From: Perkinsela sp. pyNocScin1
Taxonomy: Eukaryota; Euglenozoa; Kinetoplastea; Prokinetoplastida; Perkinselidae
DNA: 64,000 bases
Direction: 5' to 3'
Assembly (NCBI GenBank): GCA_964019655.1
Contig: CAXHTR010000006.1
Coordinates: 868,001 to 932,000, forward strand
Under the pieces are notes generated by a model. That model worked only from the letters and a program-made list of their open reading frames with translations, made no database searches and had not been told where the DNA came from. The position numbers were made by a program, and so were the translations under genes. Positions 1 through 9,726 of the stretch are shown here, piece by piece; position 1 is the stretch's first letter, and every line of letters begins with the position of its first letter.

Positions 1-206
1 TGCGAGATGCATATCTGTGGAACAATCGAATAGATCAGCGCCTGGTTCCGTGCGACCCACTGCCATCGAACGTCATGTGCATCGCTTTGCGAGGCAATAG
101 TATCGGTGAAGTTTGTTTTTCTTTGTGTGAAGCGGGCGACTATGGGGGCAATGGTCAAATCGAAGAAATCATGCGAGAAGTGAATATCACTACAGCGCTT
201 GAGTAG
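1..206 (+). CDS. LRR-family protein, C-terminal end (5' part outside window)
   Basis: The frame open from base 3 to a TAG at 204-206 reads as the end of an LRR protein, with a degenerate repeat (LWNNRID, then LPSNVMCIALRGNSIGEV) and a non-repeat tail. It matches the C-terminal pattern of the downstream LRR genes on the same strand, so the array continues upstream of the window. The start is not in view, so I cannot say whether this copy is intact. Confidence 0.6.
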   Translation, partial: RDAYLWNNRIDQRLVPCDPLPSNVMCIALRGNSIGEVCFSLCEAGDYGGNGQIEEIMREVNITTALE

Positions 207-579
207 AAACGCGTTGAGTAGAAAACTGCATCTCGACAAGTGACTGCTCAGTCATTTGAATGCGTGAACTTTGCATCGCCGTCCTTTGGAGGGAATTTCT
301 TCGTGTCATGAAATTTATTGCACTACTCTTATCACTCGTCGACTAAAAGATCCTCGAGCTTCTTTCTCAATAGGCCGAGTTTACCATGTAATACGTTGTG
401 CAATTTTCTCGCTATTGCAGGGATTTTCGCTATCGATGGATGTAGATTTTCAATTTCAAAGAGAACTTTTGCAGCATTTGTCGAATGTAATCAAAAACGC
501 AGTAAATCGAGATTTTCATGGCCTCTCTACTTACAATTCTGAACAATCTTCAATTTCTTACGCTTTGCTGCATTACTTA
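207..579. other. Intergenic spacer
   Basis: The frame of the next gene stays open upstream to a TTG at 271, but no LRR-family homology exists before the ATG at 580. I see no RNA gene or repeat here. Confidence 0.5.
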
Positions 580-1365
580 ATGTTTTTCGAGCTTCTCACA
601 GCCGATCCGATGCTCTCTCGTGTCGATGCATCTTCTCTGACGGACCAGACACGCATGGAAATTCTTATCAGCGGCCTCGACGAGAACTGCCGTGCATATT
701 TTTGCGACGACAATGGTGATTTCATGCATGCCTGTCGATGGCTGGGTGTCACGTGTACGCCACCCGTCAATGGCTCCATCACCCGTATCAATTGGAATGA
801 TGAAGATACATTTGCAGGTGAGCTGAACCTTTCCTTCCTCCCCACCATACTGAAGTATTTTGGCGTTGAAAAGCACCCTATGCTCGGGGTAAAACGGGGT
901 TTCAATGGCTCACTAGAGACGTCAGCGCTCCCACTGTGCTTGGACACACTGACCCTTGGAAACAATGACTTTTCAAGCACTGTCAATTTTACGGCACTCC
1001 CAAAGAGTCTTACAGGGTTATTCCTCGCAATGAATCAATTTTTTGGCTCTGCGGACTTGACTCGTCTTCCAAAAAATTTGACCGACATCGATATTAGCAT
1101 GAACCAGTTTTCGGGGGAAATTTGCCTCGATACACTTCCACAAGAGCTCAGTGCAATAAACATCAGTGGAAATTCTTTTATTGGGAGACTGAACTTGGAG
1201 CAGCTCCCTTTGGGTCTCATTTTCTTCGATTGCTCGTCGAATTCGCTCAGTGGGAGCATTTTCGTTGATTCTTTGCCGCCTGGGCTTTTGAATTTCAACA
1301 TCGCAGAAAATAATTTTAGTGATGGGATTTCCTCTGAATTGCTCACAAAAAATCGGATGAATTAG
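580..1365 (+). CDS. LRR-family protein, 261 aa
   Basis: The start is placed at the ATG at 580 because it gives the family N-terminus MFFELLTADPMLSRVDASSL followed by TDQTRMEIL. The upstream in-frame extension has no ATG at its head and no family similarity. The cap carries the Cys pair (ACRWLGVTC), followed by about seven 23-residue LRRs (for example ADLTRLPKNL, then DISMNQFSGE). The leader before ADP is only about seven residues, short for a classical signal peptide. No transmembrane segment or GPI-like tail follows. The role is inferred as a secreted or cell-surface recognition protein from the LRR fold; no ligand can be read from the sequence. Confidence 0.8.
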   Translation: MFFELLTADPMLSRVDASSLTDQTRMEILISGLDENCRAYFCDDNGDFMHACRWLGVTCTPPVNGSITRINWNDEDTFAGELNLSFLPTILKYFGVEKHPMLGVKRGFNGSLETSALPLCLDTLTLGNNDFSSTVNFTALPKSLTGLFLAMNQFFGSADLTRLPKNLTDIDISMNQFSGEICLDTLPQELSAINISGNSFIGRLNLEQLPLGLIFFDCSSNSLSGSIFVDSLPPGLLNFNIAENNFSDGISSELLTKNRMN

Positions 1366-1631
1366 TTTGTAATCAGCGGGAATTCGATTCAGTACACTGC
1401 TCTCCATGAAAAGCCCAAGTATGCTAAAATTGAATACGAATTGATAAAAATGATGAGCACAGTATATAGAATGATAAAAAGTAGATAAGTCCAAAAGACA
1501 AAAGCGAAGATTTCTGCAGTGCTGCAGTGATATTTTGTTCATTTTCTCAATCGTATAATAAGAGACATGATGTTTTTGAACGCGTACTCTACTGTTCTCT
1601 GTCAGCATTCGAATATCTTTTGTTAAGCGAA

Positions 1632-2537
1632 ATGAACCCCGCATCTATTCTACTTCCGCTGGACACTCGCATGGGTAGCCTTCACCTCCAGGCGCTCTCT
1701 GACCAATCGCTTATGGAGATTTTCATCGAAGGTCTCGAAGCAGAGAGCAAAGCGAGGTTCCAGCACGCTGATGGTACCTACAAGGACATCTGCATGTGGA
1801 TCGGAATCAAATGTGACAAGAAATTGCATGTGAAAGAAATTCACTGGGAGGTGGAACTTCGAGGAGCACCGTGGACTGGATTGCTTGATTTTTCCCTTCT
1901 TCCACTAAGTTTGCAGGAATTTACCTTCAAACGAGACCCTCGGAAAAATAGATGCTACAACCACAAGGATATTTTAGCTTATGCACAACGAGCTGGAATC
2001 ACGGGAACCATAGAAACCAGCACGCTTCCCTTAGATCTACGGATTTTCGAAATCGTGTGCCACTCGCTCAGCGGCACAGTGGACTTCCGCCGGCTTCCAT
2101 ACCAGATGACTATTTTTCGCATTAAGGTCAATAAATTCTATGGGAGAGCTCTGCTGACTTCGCTCCCACAAAGCATCGAGGAGCTTGACTTCTGTCACAA
2201 CCAGTTTTCCGGAAGTCTGTGCCTCGAATTTCTTCCGAACTCACTGAGTTATTTGAATGCATCGGCCAATAGGCTCTCGGGCAGCCTTGGTCTAGATAAT
2301 CTTCCGATAGCGATGACTGAAGTGTATCTGGATCACAACTCTTTTACAGGAAGTTTGCGTTTTCTTCGACCACCATCAAAATTAAAGCGTTTAAGTGTGA
2401 AAAATACTTTTTTGCGTGGGACTGCCGTTATAGCCCGCGAAACATATGATAAGGTAGACAAGATGCCTGGCGCATTTTCACACCTTGTTGATGAAAATGG
2501 TATTTACTTCCCAAATATCACGCATTATGAATGGTAG
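1632..2537 (+). CDS. LRR-family protein, 301 aa (subfamily A)
   Basis: The ATG at 1632 starts MNPASILLPLDTRMGS, nearly the same N-terminus as the gene at 5220, and similarity to that copy stops upstream of this codon. The cap is intact (ICMWIGIKCDKK). About seven LRRs follow, beginning with ETSTLPLDLRIFEI and VDFRRLPYQM. The N-terminal segment differs from the usual ADP-LGR form (LPLDTRMGSLHLQALSDQ). This gene and the one at 5220 are close paralogues separated by other family members, so the array grew by duplication. A short AT-rich 3' flank containing AAATAAA follows the stop. Confidence 0.82.
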   Translation: MNPASILLPLDTRMGSLHLQALSDQSLMEIFIEGLEAESKARFQHADGTYKDICMWIGIKCDKKLHVKEIHWEVELRGAPWTGLLDFSLLPLSLQEFTFKRDPRKNRCYNHKDILAYAQRAGITGTIETSTLPLDLRIFEIVCHSLSGTVDFRRLPYQMTIFRIKVNKFYGRALLTSLPQSIEELDFCHNQFSGSLCLEFLPNSLSYLNASANRLSGSLGLDNLPIAMTEVYLDHNSFTGSLRFLRPPSKLKRLSVKNTFLRGTAVIARETYDKVDKMPGAFSHLVDENGIYFPNITHYEW

Positions 2538-2809
2538 AAACAGTTAAATAAACTGTACATGTATCAATTATGTCTTCGCCGTTGCTGTAAGTTTCTTGAA
2601 TCCATTCATCCATTCTGACATTAATCTAATGTCAGATTACAATACAATACAATACATCTCTTACAATAGAGATAGCATTCAAGAGGCTGTTAGGCTTGTT
2701 TAAGGTAGATGAAAGGATTCGAAAGGTAAGGTTTGGAGAAGTGTGCCCGTTCCAAATCCATTGGCAAACTATTTCTTTTCCGATTTTCTCTCACACCAAC
2801 TTATATACC

Positions 2810-4497
2810 ATGCCAGCTTTTCTTCTCTGCGCTGACTACGGACTCCACCGTGCTGATTTCACAAACTTCAGCGACCAAACGCTCATGGAGCGCATCGCCA
2901 CTGATCTCTCAGCAGAAACGCAGGAGCAGTTCCAAGACTCGAGCGGGGACTTCATAGACGTTTGCGAATGGGAGGGCATCGAATGTGATGCTGATGCGCG
3001 CGTTGTTGCGATAGAATGGGAAGAAATCGACTGGGTCCACGGTGAAATCTGCATCGATGCATTGCCACCGCTTCTTCGAGAGTTAAATGTATCAAAAAAT
3101 CTCTTTTCGATTGACGACTGGCTGGTCGGAACGCTTTCCACAGAAACGCTCCCACATGACCTTGAACTTTGCAATCTTTCCAACAACAAATTTCACGGGG
3201 AGGTCAATTTTTCATCTTTTCCCGAGAAATTGAGAGAAGTAGACCTCTCTATGAATCAATTTGTCGGCGAAGCCGACTTGACGCGTCTGCCACCGCACCT
3301 TAAAGCTTTGAACATCGGCTACAACGTGTTTCGGAGGACTATCCAGCTCAATGCGCTCCCGAGGAACCTCCGCGATTTTGATATAGAGAGCAACAAGTTT
3401 GAGGGCAGCGTCGAATTTAAAGGCCTGCCGGGAATACTCCAAAGCAGGGGTTCTGCGGCTTTTTTCAGTTTCCTACAGCACGCTGTAGGAAAAATTTCAT
3501 TTTCCTACAACCACATTTATTGGGAATGGGTGTGGAAATTTGCCGTCACGCCCCTTCGGGACGGGACGGCAGTTTGCCCCGTCACGAGAAATGTCATCAT
3601 AAAGCATGGTCTTTAAGGACTCGCTGCACATCTTTGATGTATCTGGCTTGTGATAATGTGGACCTCACGTGTGATTTTGCAAACGAAATCCACTCTTTGG
3701 ACCTTGAGAAATGACTTCTTGCACACTGACGACCATAACCATTCAGCTTTGAGATACAAAACAGTCTGCAACACTGAACCAAGAATATGGATTTTTGAAT
3801 ACAAATCTATAGTTTCGGTTAGACCTAAGCTTTTAATTTACCATGTAGAGCAGAAACCACTGATGCGTATGATGCTAGGCGATATTGATGGAATATGATG
3901 CTAGGTCAGGTATGCTGGCATGAAATGGTAATAAAGCATGATGTTGCCAGTAGGGGATTCTTCTAGATGTGCAAGATCTGCCGAGGCCCGAAGGGCCGAG
4001 GCGCTCAAAAATTGGGTTACAATTCTATGATGTGATCAAGAAAAATATCCTTTTTGATCTTCAACTCTAGCCCAAGCAGAGCAGGCTCTCGTCAGCCAGC
4101 TTGCGCTGGCTGTAGGAAGAATTTCATTTTCCTACAACACCCCTATTTTTCAAAAATTTTTTTCTCATTTTCCTACAAATTGTAGGAATTCCTACACAGT
4201 TAAGAACCCCTGCTCCAAAGCTTAAATCTCTCGAAGAACGACCTGGAGGGGACTATCGACATTGAGTGCTTACCGCAGACTTTGAAAAGCCTGCGTATAT
4301 CGAACAATTTTTTCTCGGGAACGCTCAATATGCGCAATCTTCCTCCCACAATCATGGAGATAAACATGGAACACAACAAGTTTATGGGGGAGCTCGTTTT
4401 TGAAAGAACACCGGTAACACTGCGCTACGTGCAGCTCGGTGGGAACAAATTTGAGAATGTCGACAAGGCGAAGCTGCCGAACGCTGTACGCATGTAA
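2810..4497 (+). pseudogene. LRR-family gene split by a hAT MITE
   Basis: The ATG at 2810 opens MPAFLLCADYGLHRADF, with an intact cap (VCEWEGIECDADAR) and five complete LRRs. The coding frame is interrupted within the sixth repeat at 3444 by an insertion of 768 bp. After the insertion and one copy of the 8-bp duplication, the same frame resumes at 4221 with LNLSKNDLEGT and runs through three more repeats to a TAA at 4495-4497. Removing 776 bp restores the frame exactly: 304 codons with no lesion other than the insertion. As it stands, the 5' part reads into the element and stops at 3616. Unless the element is spliced out of the RNA, this gene gives a truncated protein. Confidence 0.85.
3445..4212. 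mobile_element. Non-autonomous hAT element (MITE), 768 bp
   Basis: The ends are CAGGGGTTCT and its exact complement AGAACCCCTG, flanked by an identical 8-bp duplication CTCCAAAG at 3437-3444 and 4213-4220. These are hallmarks of hAT transposition. The subterminal regions carry repeated TTTCCTACA or TGTAGGAAA words (around 3470-3510 and 4110-4195), the arrangement expected of hAT transposase-binding sites. No transposase is encoded, so movement would need a source elsewhere. The TSD is perfect, which points to a recent insertion. Confidence 0.9.
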
Positions 4498-4992
4498 AAG
4501 TGCAAACAATATGCGTTTGTGTGAAAGCAAAGAAAGAATGAAGATTGAGTGATATAAAGATTAAAGAGAGAGAATAGAGATGCAGTGAAGATTCAAACTG
4601 GTCATTCATTATTTTGGTAGCTCTCATGTTGTATTTAACTTGTGCGATTGCAATGCGTTTTCTTCGACACGTCGAGCAGTTCGTGATGTTGGTGATATAA
4701 AATCTCTGACATCTCTGATCGAAGCTCTCAGATCCATTTTGGACTGCAATGAAGGGTTTTTTTTTTCAAAGTCGAGTTCAAAGAGCAGTTCAGCCAGCTA
4801 TGGGTGTGCGTTTTCTCATAAGCAAATGTTTGACGGTTTTCGTGGCAAGATCAAAAAGTAATTGAATACGCATCCCGAGCGCTCTTTTGTCTCTACGGAA
4901 CAAATGAGAGCACTGCGAAGATTCGCGTTCTACGCCCTTGATCTTATGATCTTGGTTTCATCACAAACTGACTCACTTCCAATCCACATCAT
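4498..4992. other. Intergenic spacer
   Basis: AT-rich sequence with a short T tract. No family homology, RNA gene or repeat is recognised before the relic that begins at 4993. Confidence 0.5.
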
Positions 4993-5103
4993 ATGCTCCA
5001 CATCACTGCTGTCTTCGCCCTCGACCCAGAGCCCCGTCGCCTCGACTTATTTATGGAAAGCCAGTGCAGATTACAGATGTTCTGTGGTCACTTCGAAAGC
5101 TGA
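4993..5103 (+). pseudogene. Relic N-terminus of an LRR-family gene
   Basis: The ATG at 4993 opens MLHITAVFALDPEPRRLD and reaches a TGA after 36 codons. It resembles the leader of the gene at 6341 (FALDPALGRLD), but the SLSDQ segment is scrambled and no cap or repeats follow. It is a remnant of a deleted family member lying just upstream of the subfamily A gene at 5220. Confidence 0.6.
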
Positions 5104-5219
5104 AAGAAGAGAATACATTTTGATTTCAGGCGTTGCGGTGCAGGCGAATGGTCTATACATGGCTCTTGAAAGATTCGAAATTTCTCTATTTGACTTTCAG
5201 ATTCTTTTCAAAAATAGCA

Positions 5220-6119
5220 ATGAACACAGCATCTATTCTTCTTCCGCTTAACACGCGCATGGGTAGTCTCCATCTCAAGGCACTCTCTGACCAATCGCTT
5301 ATGGAGCTCTTTGTTGAGAATGTCGACGATTATCACAAAGCACAGTTTCAGAACTCAGACGGTACCTACAAGGACATCTGCAAGTGGATTGGAATCAAAT
5401 GTGACAAGAAAAGGCGTGTAACGCAAATTCACTGGGAGCAAGAATTTCCAGGGATGCAGTGGAGCGGACACCTTGATTTTGCCCTCCTCCCGCAACATTT
5501 GCAGGCATTCACCTTCAATCGAGATCCTGGCCGAGCATTTAGAGACGGCCGAATTGATATTCGAACAGCTATGAATCCAGGAGAACTTACGGGAACGATC
5601 GAAACCAGCACGCTTCCCTTAGATCTACGGGTTTTCGAAATTAAGCGCCAGTCGCTCAGCAGCACAGTAGACTTCCGCCGGATTCCATCTAGGATGACTA
5701 TTTTTTGCATAAAGTCAAATAAATTCTATGGGAGAGCTCTGCTGACAGCGCTCCCGCAAAGTATCGAGGCACTTGATTTCAGTGAAAACAAGTTTTTAGG
5801 GAGTTTGTGCCTCGAATTTTTACCAAAAACTCTGAATCTTTTGGACGCATCGAGCAACAGGCTCTCAGGTAGCCTTGTATTCGATAACTTACCAGCAGCA
5901 ATGATAACCCTTGATCTGAGCTCAAACGCTTTCACAGGAAGTTTATACCTTGCCCGACCACCGCCACGCTTAAACTACCTAAGTATTATGAGTAACTTGC
6001 TCAGTGGGACTGCTGTTGTTGCCTACGAGGCAAAAGAAAAGATACTGATCAAAGGAAACGAATTTTCGAGCATCAGTGATGAGAATGGCGTTCTGTACCC
6101 GATTGAGGAGTGGGAATAG
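5220..6119 (+). CDS. LRR-family protein, 299 aa (subfamily A)
   Basis: The ATG at 5220 gives MNTASILLPLNTRMGS, matching the paralogue at 1632. The cap is intact (ICKWIGIKCDKK). About seven LRRs follow. The repeat beginning ETSTLPLDLR is almost unchanged between the two copies, while many residues in the central and C-terminal repeats differ. No membrane anchor is visible. Its likely role is the same as that of the other family members, a secreted LRR recognition protein, by inference only. Confidence 0.82.
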   Translation: MNTASILLPLNTRMGSLHLKALSDQSLMELFVENVDDYHKAQFQNSDGTYKDICKWIGIKCDKKRRVTQIHWEQEFPGMQWSGHLDFALLPQHLQAFTFNRDPGRAFRDGRIDIRTAMNPGELTGTIETSTLPLDLRVFEIKRQSLSSTVDFRRIPSRMTIFCIKSNKFYGRALLTALPQSIEALDFSENKFLGSLCLEFLPKTLNLLDASSNRLSGSLVFDNLPAAMITLDLSSNAFTGSLYLARPPPRLNYLSIMSNLLSGTAVVAYEAKEKILIKGNEFSSISDENGVLYPIEEWE

Positions 6120-6340
6120 GAAATTTCGGTATAATTACCGTCAATGTAGATCTCGATAGACTTGAAACCATAATAATATGTATATGCTGCATGATTTTTT
6201 CCCTACAGTGTGAAAGGCACTCTTCATTGGGCTGCACAAAACACTAGAAAAATCACATTGCATAACGCTTTCAAAATCATTGAGACTCAACTTAGCTGAA
6301 TACACTCATTTGTATCAGAATCTTTGCATAAACTCTCCAA

Positions 6341-7609
6341 ATGTTCCAAATCTGTGCACTTTTTGCCCTCGACCCAGCGCTCGGCCGCCTCGACTACGAC
6401 TCCATGTCCCAGCAGACACTCATGGAACTCGCCCTTGCAGATGTCGTGTCAGAGGGCGTGTACACACACATGAAGGGTTGGTGTTGTGATGCGCCTGGGA
6501 ACTTCAAAGATATCGCAGATATGAAGGGGCTGACCGTCAATGCAACAGGTGAGGTGACCCGCATCGCCCTCTCATTCTGGCACGCTGTGAACAAAATTTA
6601 CTTCGAGTGGCTCCCGCCGACAGTCGAGCACATCGAAATCTGCCGGTACTTAGATAAGGGCTCTATCGCTTTTGACAAGCTACCACCAGCGCTTCGGCAG
6701 CTCATTCTCAGTCGGGTAGAAGCCACTGGCGAGGTGGATCTCGCGAGTGTACCCCCTAAGCTCGAGAAGCTCTCAATCAGTAGCTCAGCCCTCACCTCTG
6801 TCACGAATTTCGACAAAATGCCATCTACCATGGAAACTTTTCTGATTTCCTCAGTGCCTTGCACTGGAACGATCATCTTTACTTCGCTACCAGACAGTTT
6901 GATGTCCTTTGCTGTCCAGGTGGCAAAGTTCTCAGGCGAAGTGGATCTGACGAGCTTGCCGAAAAAATTGGCTGATTTCAGCATTCGGGCCAATCAATTT
7001 TACGGCAGTGTGTGCCTGACAAAGCTTCCACAAGAAATTGGCTTGGTAAATCTCTCACACAACAAGCTTGAAGGGACGGTTGACCTGAGTGGCCTGCCTG
7101 ACACGCTACGGGGTCTTTACCTCGAGGGGAACTCTTTTTCAGGAAGTGTGTCGATTCAAATTCTCCCGCTGAATATTCATACGATTACACTACGGGAGAA
7201 CAATATTTCGGGACATTTGGATCTGAAGCACACCGCTGGCCGCCTCGAGGAGATCAAAATGGACGACATGGACCTCGAGGGGAGCGTCGAGATAACGCAG
7301 GCCCCGGATACCCTCCGGTCAGTCGACATGACGAGAAATCGGCTCGATGGGTCTTTCGTGATGAATGCGAAGGGCACTTGCGTCGAGAACCTCGAGTTCG
7401 CGCATAATTCGCTTTGCGGGACATTGTCACTCCTCGAGATGCCGGAGACGCTAAAAGTGTTAAATCTGAGAGATAACGAGTTCGAGAATGCGGAGGTGCA
7501 GGTAGGCAAGCTCCCGAAGTGCCTCAGCAAAATTGCACTGAAGGAAAGTGGCATCGAGCACTGTCTGAGTAATGGAAAGAAGCGAAAGTATCGGAAGATA
7601 TGGATCTGA
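6341..7609 (+). CDS. LRR-family protein, 422 aa (subfamily B)
   Basis: The ATG at 6341 opens MFQICALFALDPALGR. The cap is modified: where other members have C-x-W-x-G-x-x-C this one has ADMKGLTV, so both cysteines are gone. About 13 LRRs follow, one of the longer arrays. The C-terminal block from MDDMDLEGS to the end is nearly identical to the damaged paralogue at 8077 and ends in a basic stretch (KKRKYRKIW). The protein body is otherwise well diverged from that paralogue. There is no membrane segment. Confidence 0.82.
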   Translation: MFQICALFALDPALGRLDYDSMSQQTLMELALADVVSEGVYTHMKGWCCDAPGNFKDIADMKGLTVNATGEVTRIALSFWHAVNKIYFEWLPPTVEHIEICRYLDKGSIAFDKLPPALRQLILSRVEATGEVDLASVPPKLEKLSISSSALTSVTNFDKMPSTMETFLISSVPCTGTIIFTSLPDSLMSFAVQVAKFSGEVDLTSLPKKLADFSIRANQFYGSVCLTKLPQEIGLVNLSHNKLEGTVDLSGLPDTLRGLYLEGNSFSGSVSIQILPLNIHTITLRENNISGHLDLKHTAGRLEEIKMDDMDLEGSVEITQAPDTLRSVDMTRNRLDGSFVMNAKGTCVENLEFAHNSLCGTLSLLEMPETLKVLNLRDNEFENAEVQVGKLPKCLSKIALKESGIEHCLSNGKKRKYRKIWI

Positions 7610-8076
7610 TTCGTGAGGAAGTGAAGTGAAGTCAATAAGAAATAATAAGATAAAAACGTGATAGAGAAATGGGATTATATAAGTGATGAAGTTATGGAAG
7701 ACATTGCGCCAATTTGTGCATGCTTTATATTCGTGCAACATTATTTGCTTGTAGGCTGAAATGTCCTTCAACCTTTAAATAGGTGAAAAATGAAGCACTA
7801 AAAACTAGAAGGGACTAGGCTAGAAACTAGAAGAGTAGGCTGATAGAGAGAACTATAACGATAAAAAAGTCAACTCGTGTTAGAGATCACAGTACAATAG
7901 CCTAAAAAGGGCTCTGGGCCATTTGATCCCGAACAAGGACTGGTGAGAGTAAATAGCCCATTTATTATTTTCTAAACGAAAGCATTACTTCTTAACCGCC
8001 CCTGACTTAGCACCAAAGTTCTTCTTACAAACTCAGCTGCAAAATTCTTAATTTCCGATTTTGGTAAACCATCAAT
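7610..8076. other. Intergenic spacer
   Basis: AT-rich spacer between tandem paralogues. No gene, RNA or repeat recognised. Confidence 0.5.
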
Positions 8077-9344
8077 ATGCTCTTTCTATCCGTTGTTCAA
8101 GCAGTCGACCCGACGCTCGGAAGACTCGACTACGAATCGATGTCCCAGCAGACACTGATGGAGCTTGCACTGGCAGAAGTCAAATCGGATTGGTGGTCAT
8201 CATCCGACAACTGGCAGCTTGATTAGAATGGCAACTTTAATGATATATCTGAGATAGAAGAGCTCACACTCAATGCAGAGGGTGAGGTCATCAAGATTCA
8301 CCTCGAATCATGGTATTACATCAAAAAATATATTTCAAGTGGCTACCAGCGACAGTCGAGCATATCAAAGTGAAGTGCTATTTGGACGAAGGCCTGATCG
8401 AGTTTGACAAACTTCCAAGAGCACTGCGTACATTCGTACTCTGTGATGTTTATGCCACAGGTGAAGTGGACCTGGCTGTTCTCCCCGAGGGCCTCAAAAA
8501 ATTTTATCTCGTGGAATGCCATAACTTTTCAGCGATCAAAAACTTCGACAAATTGCCGAAGAGCCTGGAAAAGTTCCAGATCTCTGATGCAGAGTTCTCT
8601 GGATCGGTTGACTTTCGCTCGCTACCGGAAGGTCTCACAAGTTTCACTGTTTCGTACACGAAATGCGAGGGCGAAGTGGACCTGGGCGCTCTGCCGAGAG
8701 GCTTGACCTTTCTCGACCTTCGAAAGGGAGCCTTCCACGGGTCCGTATCGCTCAATGATCTCCCACCAACGATAGAAAGCGTCGATCTCGCAGAAAATAC
8801 GCTCACGGGGACTGCAGACCTCACCAGTCTGCCTGCGTCTTTGCAGGAGCTGTGCCTGCATGAAAACTCGCTCTCGGGGAGTATTTCCTTACAAAGCCTC
8901 CCGCCCAATCTGCAGCACCTCACACTTATCGGAAACAATTTTTCTGAGCATACGGATCTCAAGCACACGACTGGTAGTGTAAACGCGCTCATTATGAACG
9001 ACATGGACCTCGAAGGTGACGTCGAGATTACGCAAGCACCGGCGAGCCTGAAAACGATCGACATGACGAGGAACCGGCTTGACGGGTCATTCGTCATAAA
9101 TGCGAAGGGCACGTGTGTTGAAAACCTCGAGTTTGCATACAACTCACTTTGTGGGACGTTGTCGCTCCTGGAAATGCCAGAAACGCTAAAAGTTCTGAAT
9201 CTCAGAGATAACGAGTTTGAGAATCTTGAAGTTCACGTCGGCAAGCTCCCGAAGCACCTCAGTCGGATCACACTGAAGCAAAGTGGGATAAAGCACTGCA
9301 TGAGCAACGGAAAGAAGCGTAAGTACGGAAAGATACTGGTCTGA
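8077..9344 (+). pseudogene. LRR-family pseudogene, tandem copy of the 6341 gene
   Basis: The ATG at 8077 opens MLFLSVVQAVDPTLGR and the frame runs in register with the paralogue at 6341. There are two lesions: an in-frame TAG at 8224-8226 within the cap, and a one-base frameshift near 8310-8325, where the paralogue's KIYF-x-WLP is recovered only in another frame. The span is 1268 bp against 1269 bp for the intact paralogue, consistent with a single-base loss and no other net length change. The remaining 340 codons are open, so inactivation is recent or the lesions are tolerated. Like the 6341 gene, it lacks both cap cysteines. Confidence 0.8.
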
Positions 9345-9726
9345 TCTGAGGCGAGCGCAAGAAAGAATTTAAAATACAAGGAAAGAATACTTTATGAAAT
9401 TTATTGTAGCTATCGGCGGACTGAGAGTCTATTCGGTTTATGGTTCATGTCCTTGTAGAGTTTATAAGAGTCTAAAAATGTGGTCATCAGAAATTATGAA
9501 TTCTTGCGATTCTATCCACCAGATGGCAAATACACCCATCACCGGAAACACCATTGCCGCAGTGGTCAGTGAAAAAGATGAACGACCTTCGTGCCTGTAC
9601 TTTCACGGTCCTGGCGGTTACTGCTTCAAACAGAAACAAGCTCAAGTATATTTGAAAGGTTCTTGGTAACATTATCTCAATGCCGTTATAAAAAAATTTC
9701 TTTCTCTTCAAAATACTAATCATAAA
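9345..9726. other. Intergenic spacer
   Basis: An ORF of about 90 codons is open here, but nothing in it resembles a known family and its composition is like the flanks. I do not call it a gene. Confidence 0.5.

Noticed and set aside
271-579. Upstream in-frame extension of the first complete LRR gene
   Set aside because: It begins at TTG, has no family similarity and is not hydrophobic in the right place; the ATG at 580 gives the conserved N-terminus.
573-986. Long minus-strand ORFs antisense to LRR genes
   Set aside because: They occur antisense to nearly every LRR gene as a by-product of codon composition and show no independent motif.
9394-9669. Open frame of about 91 codons between LRR genes
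   Set aside because: No recognisable motif, no similarity to other ORFs in the window, and composition like the spacer.
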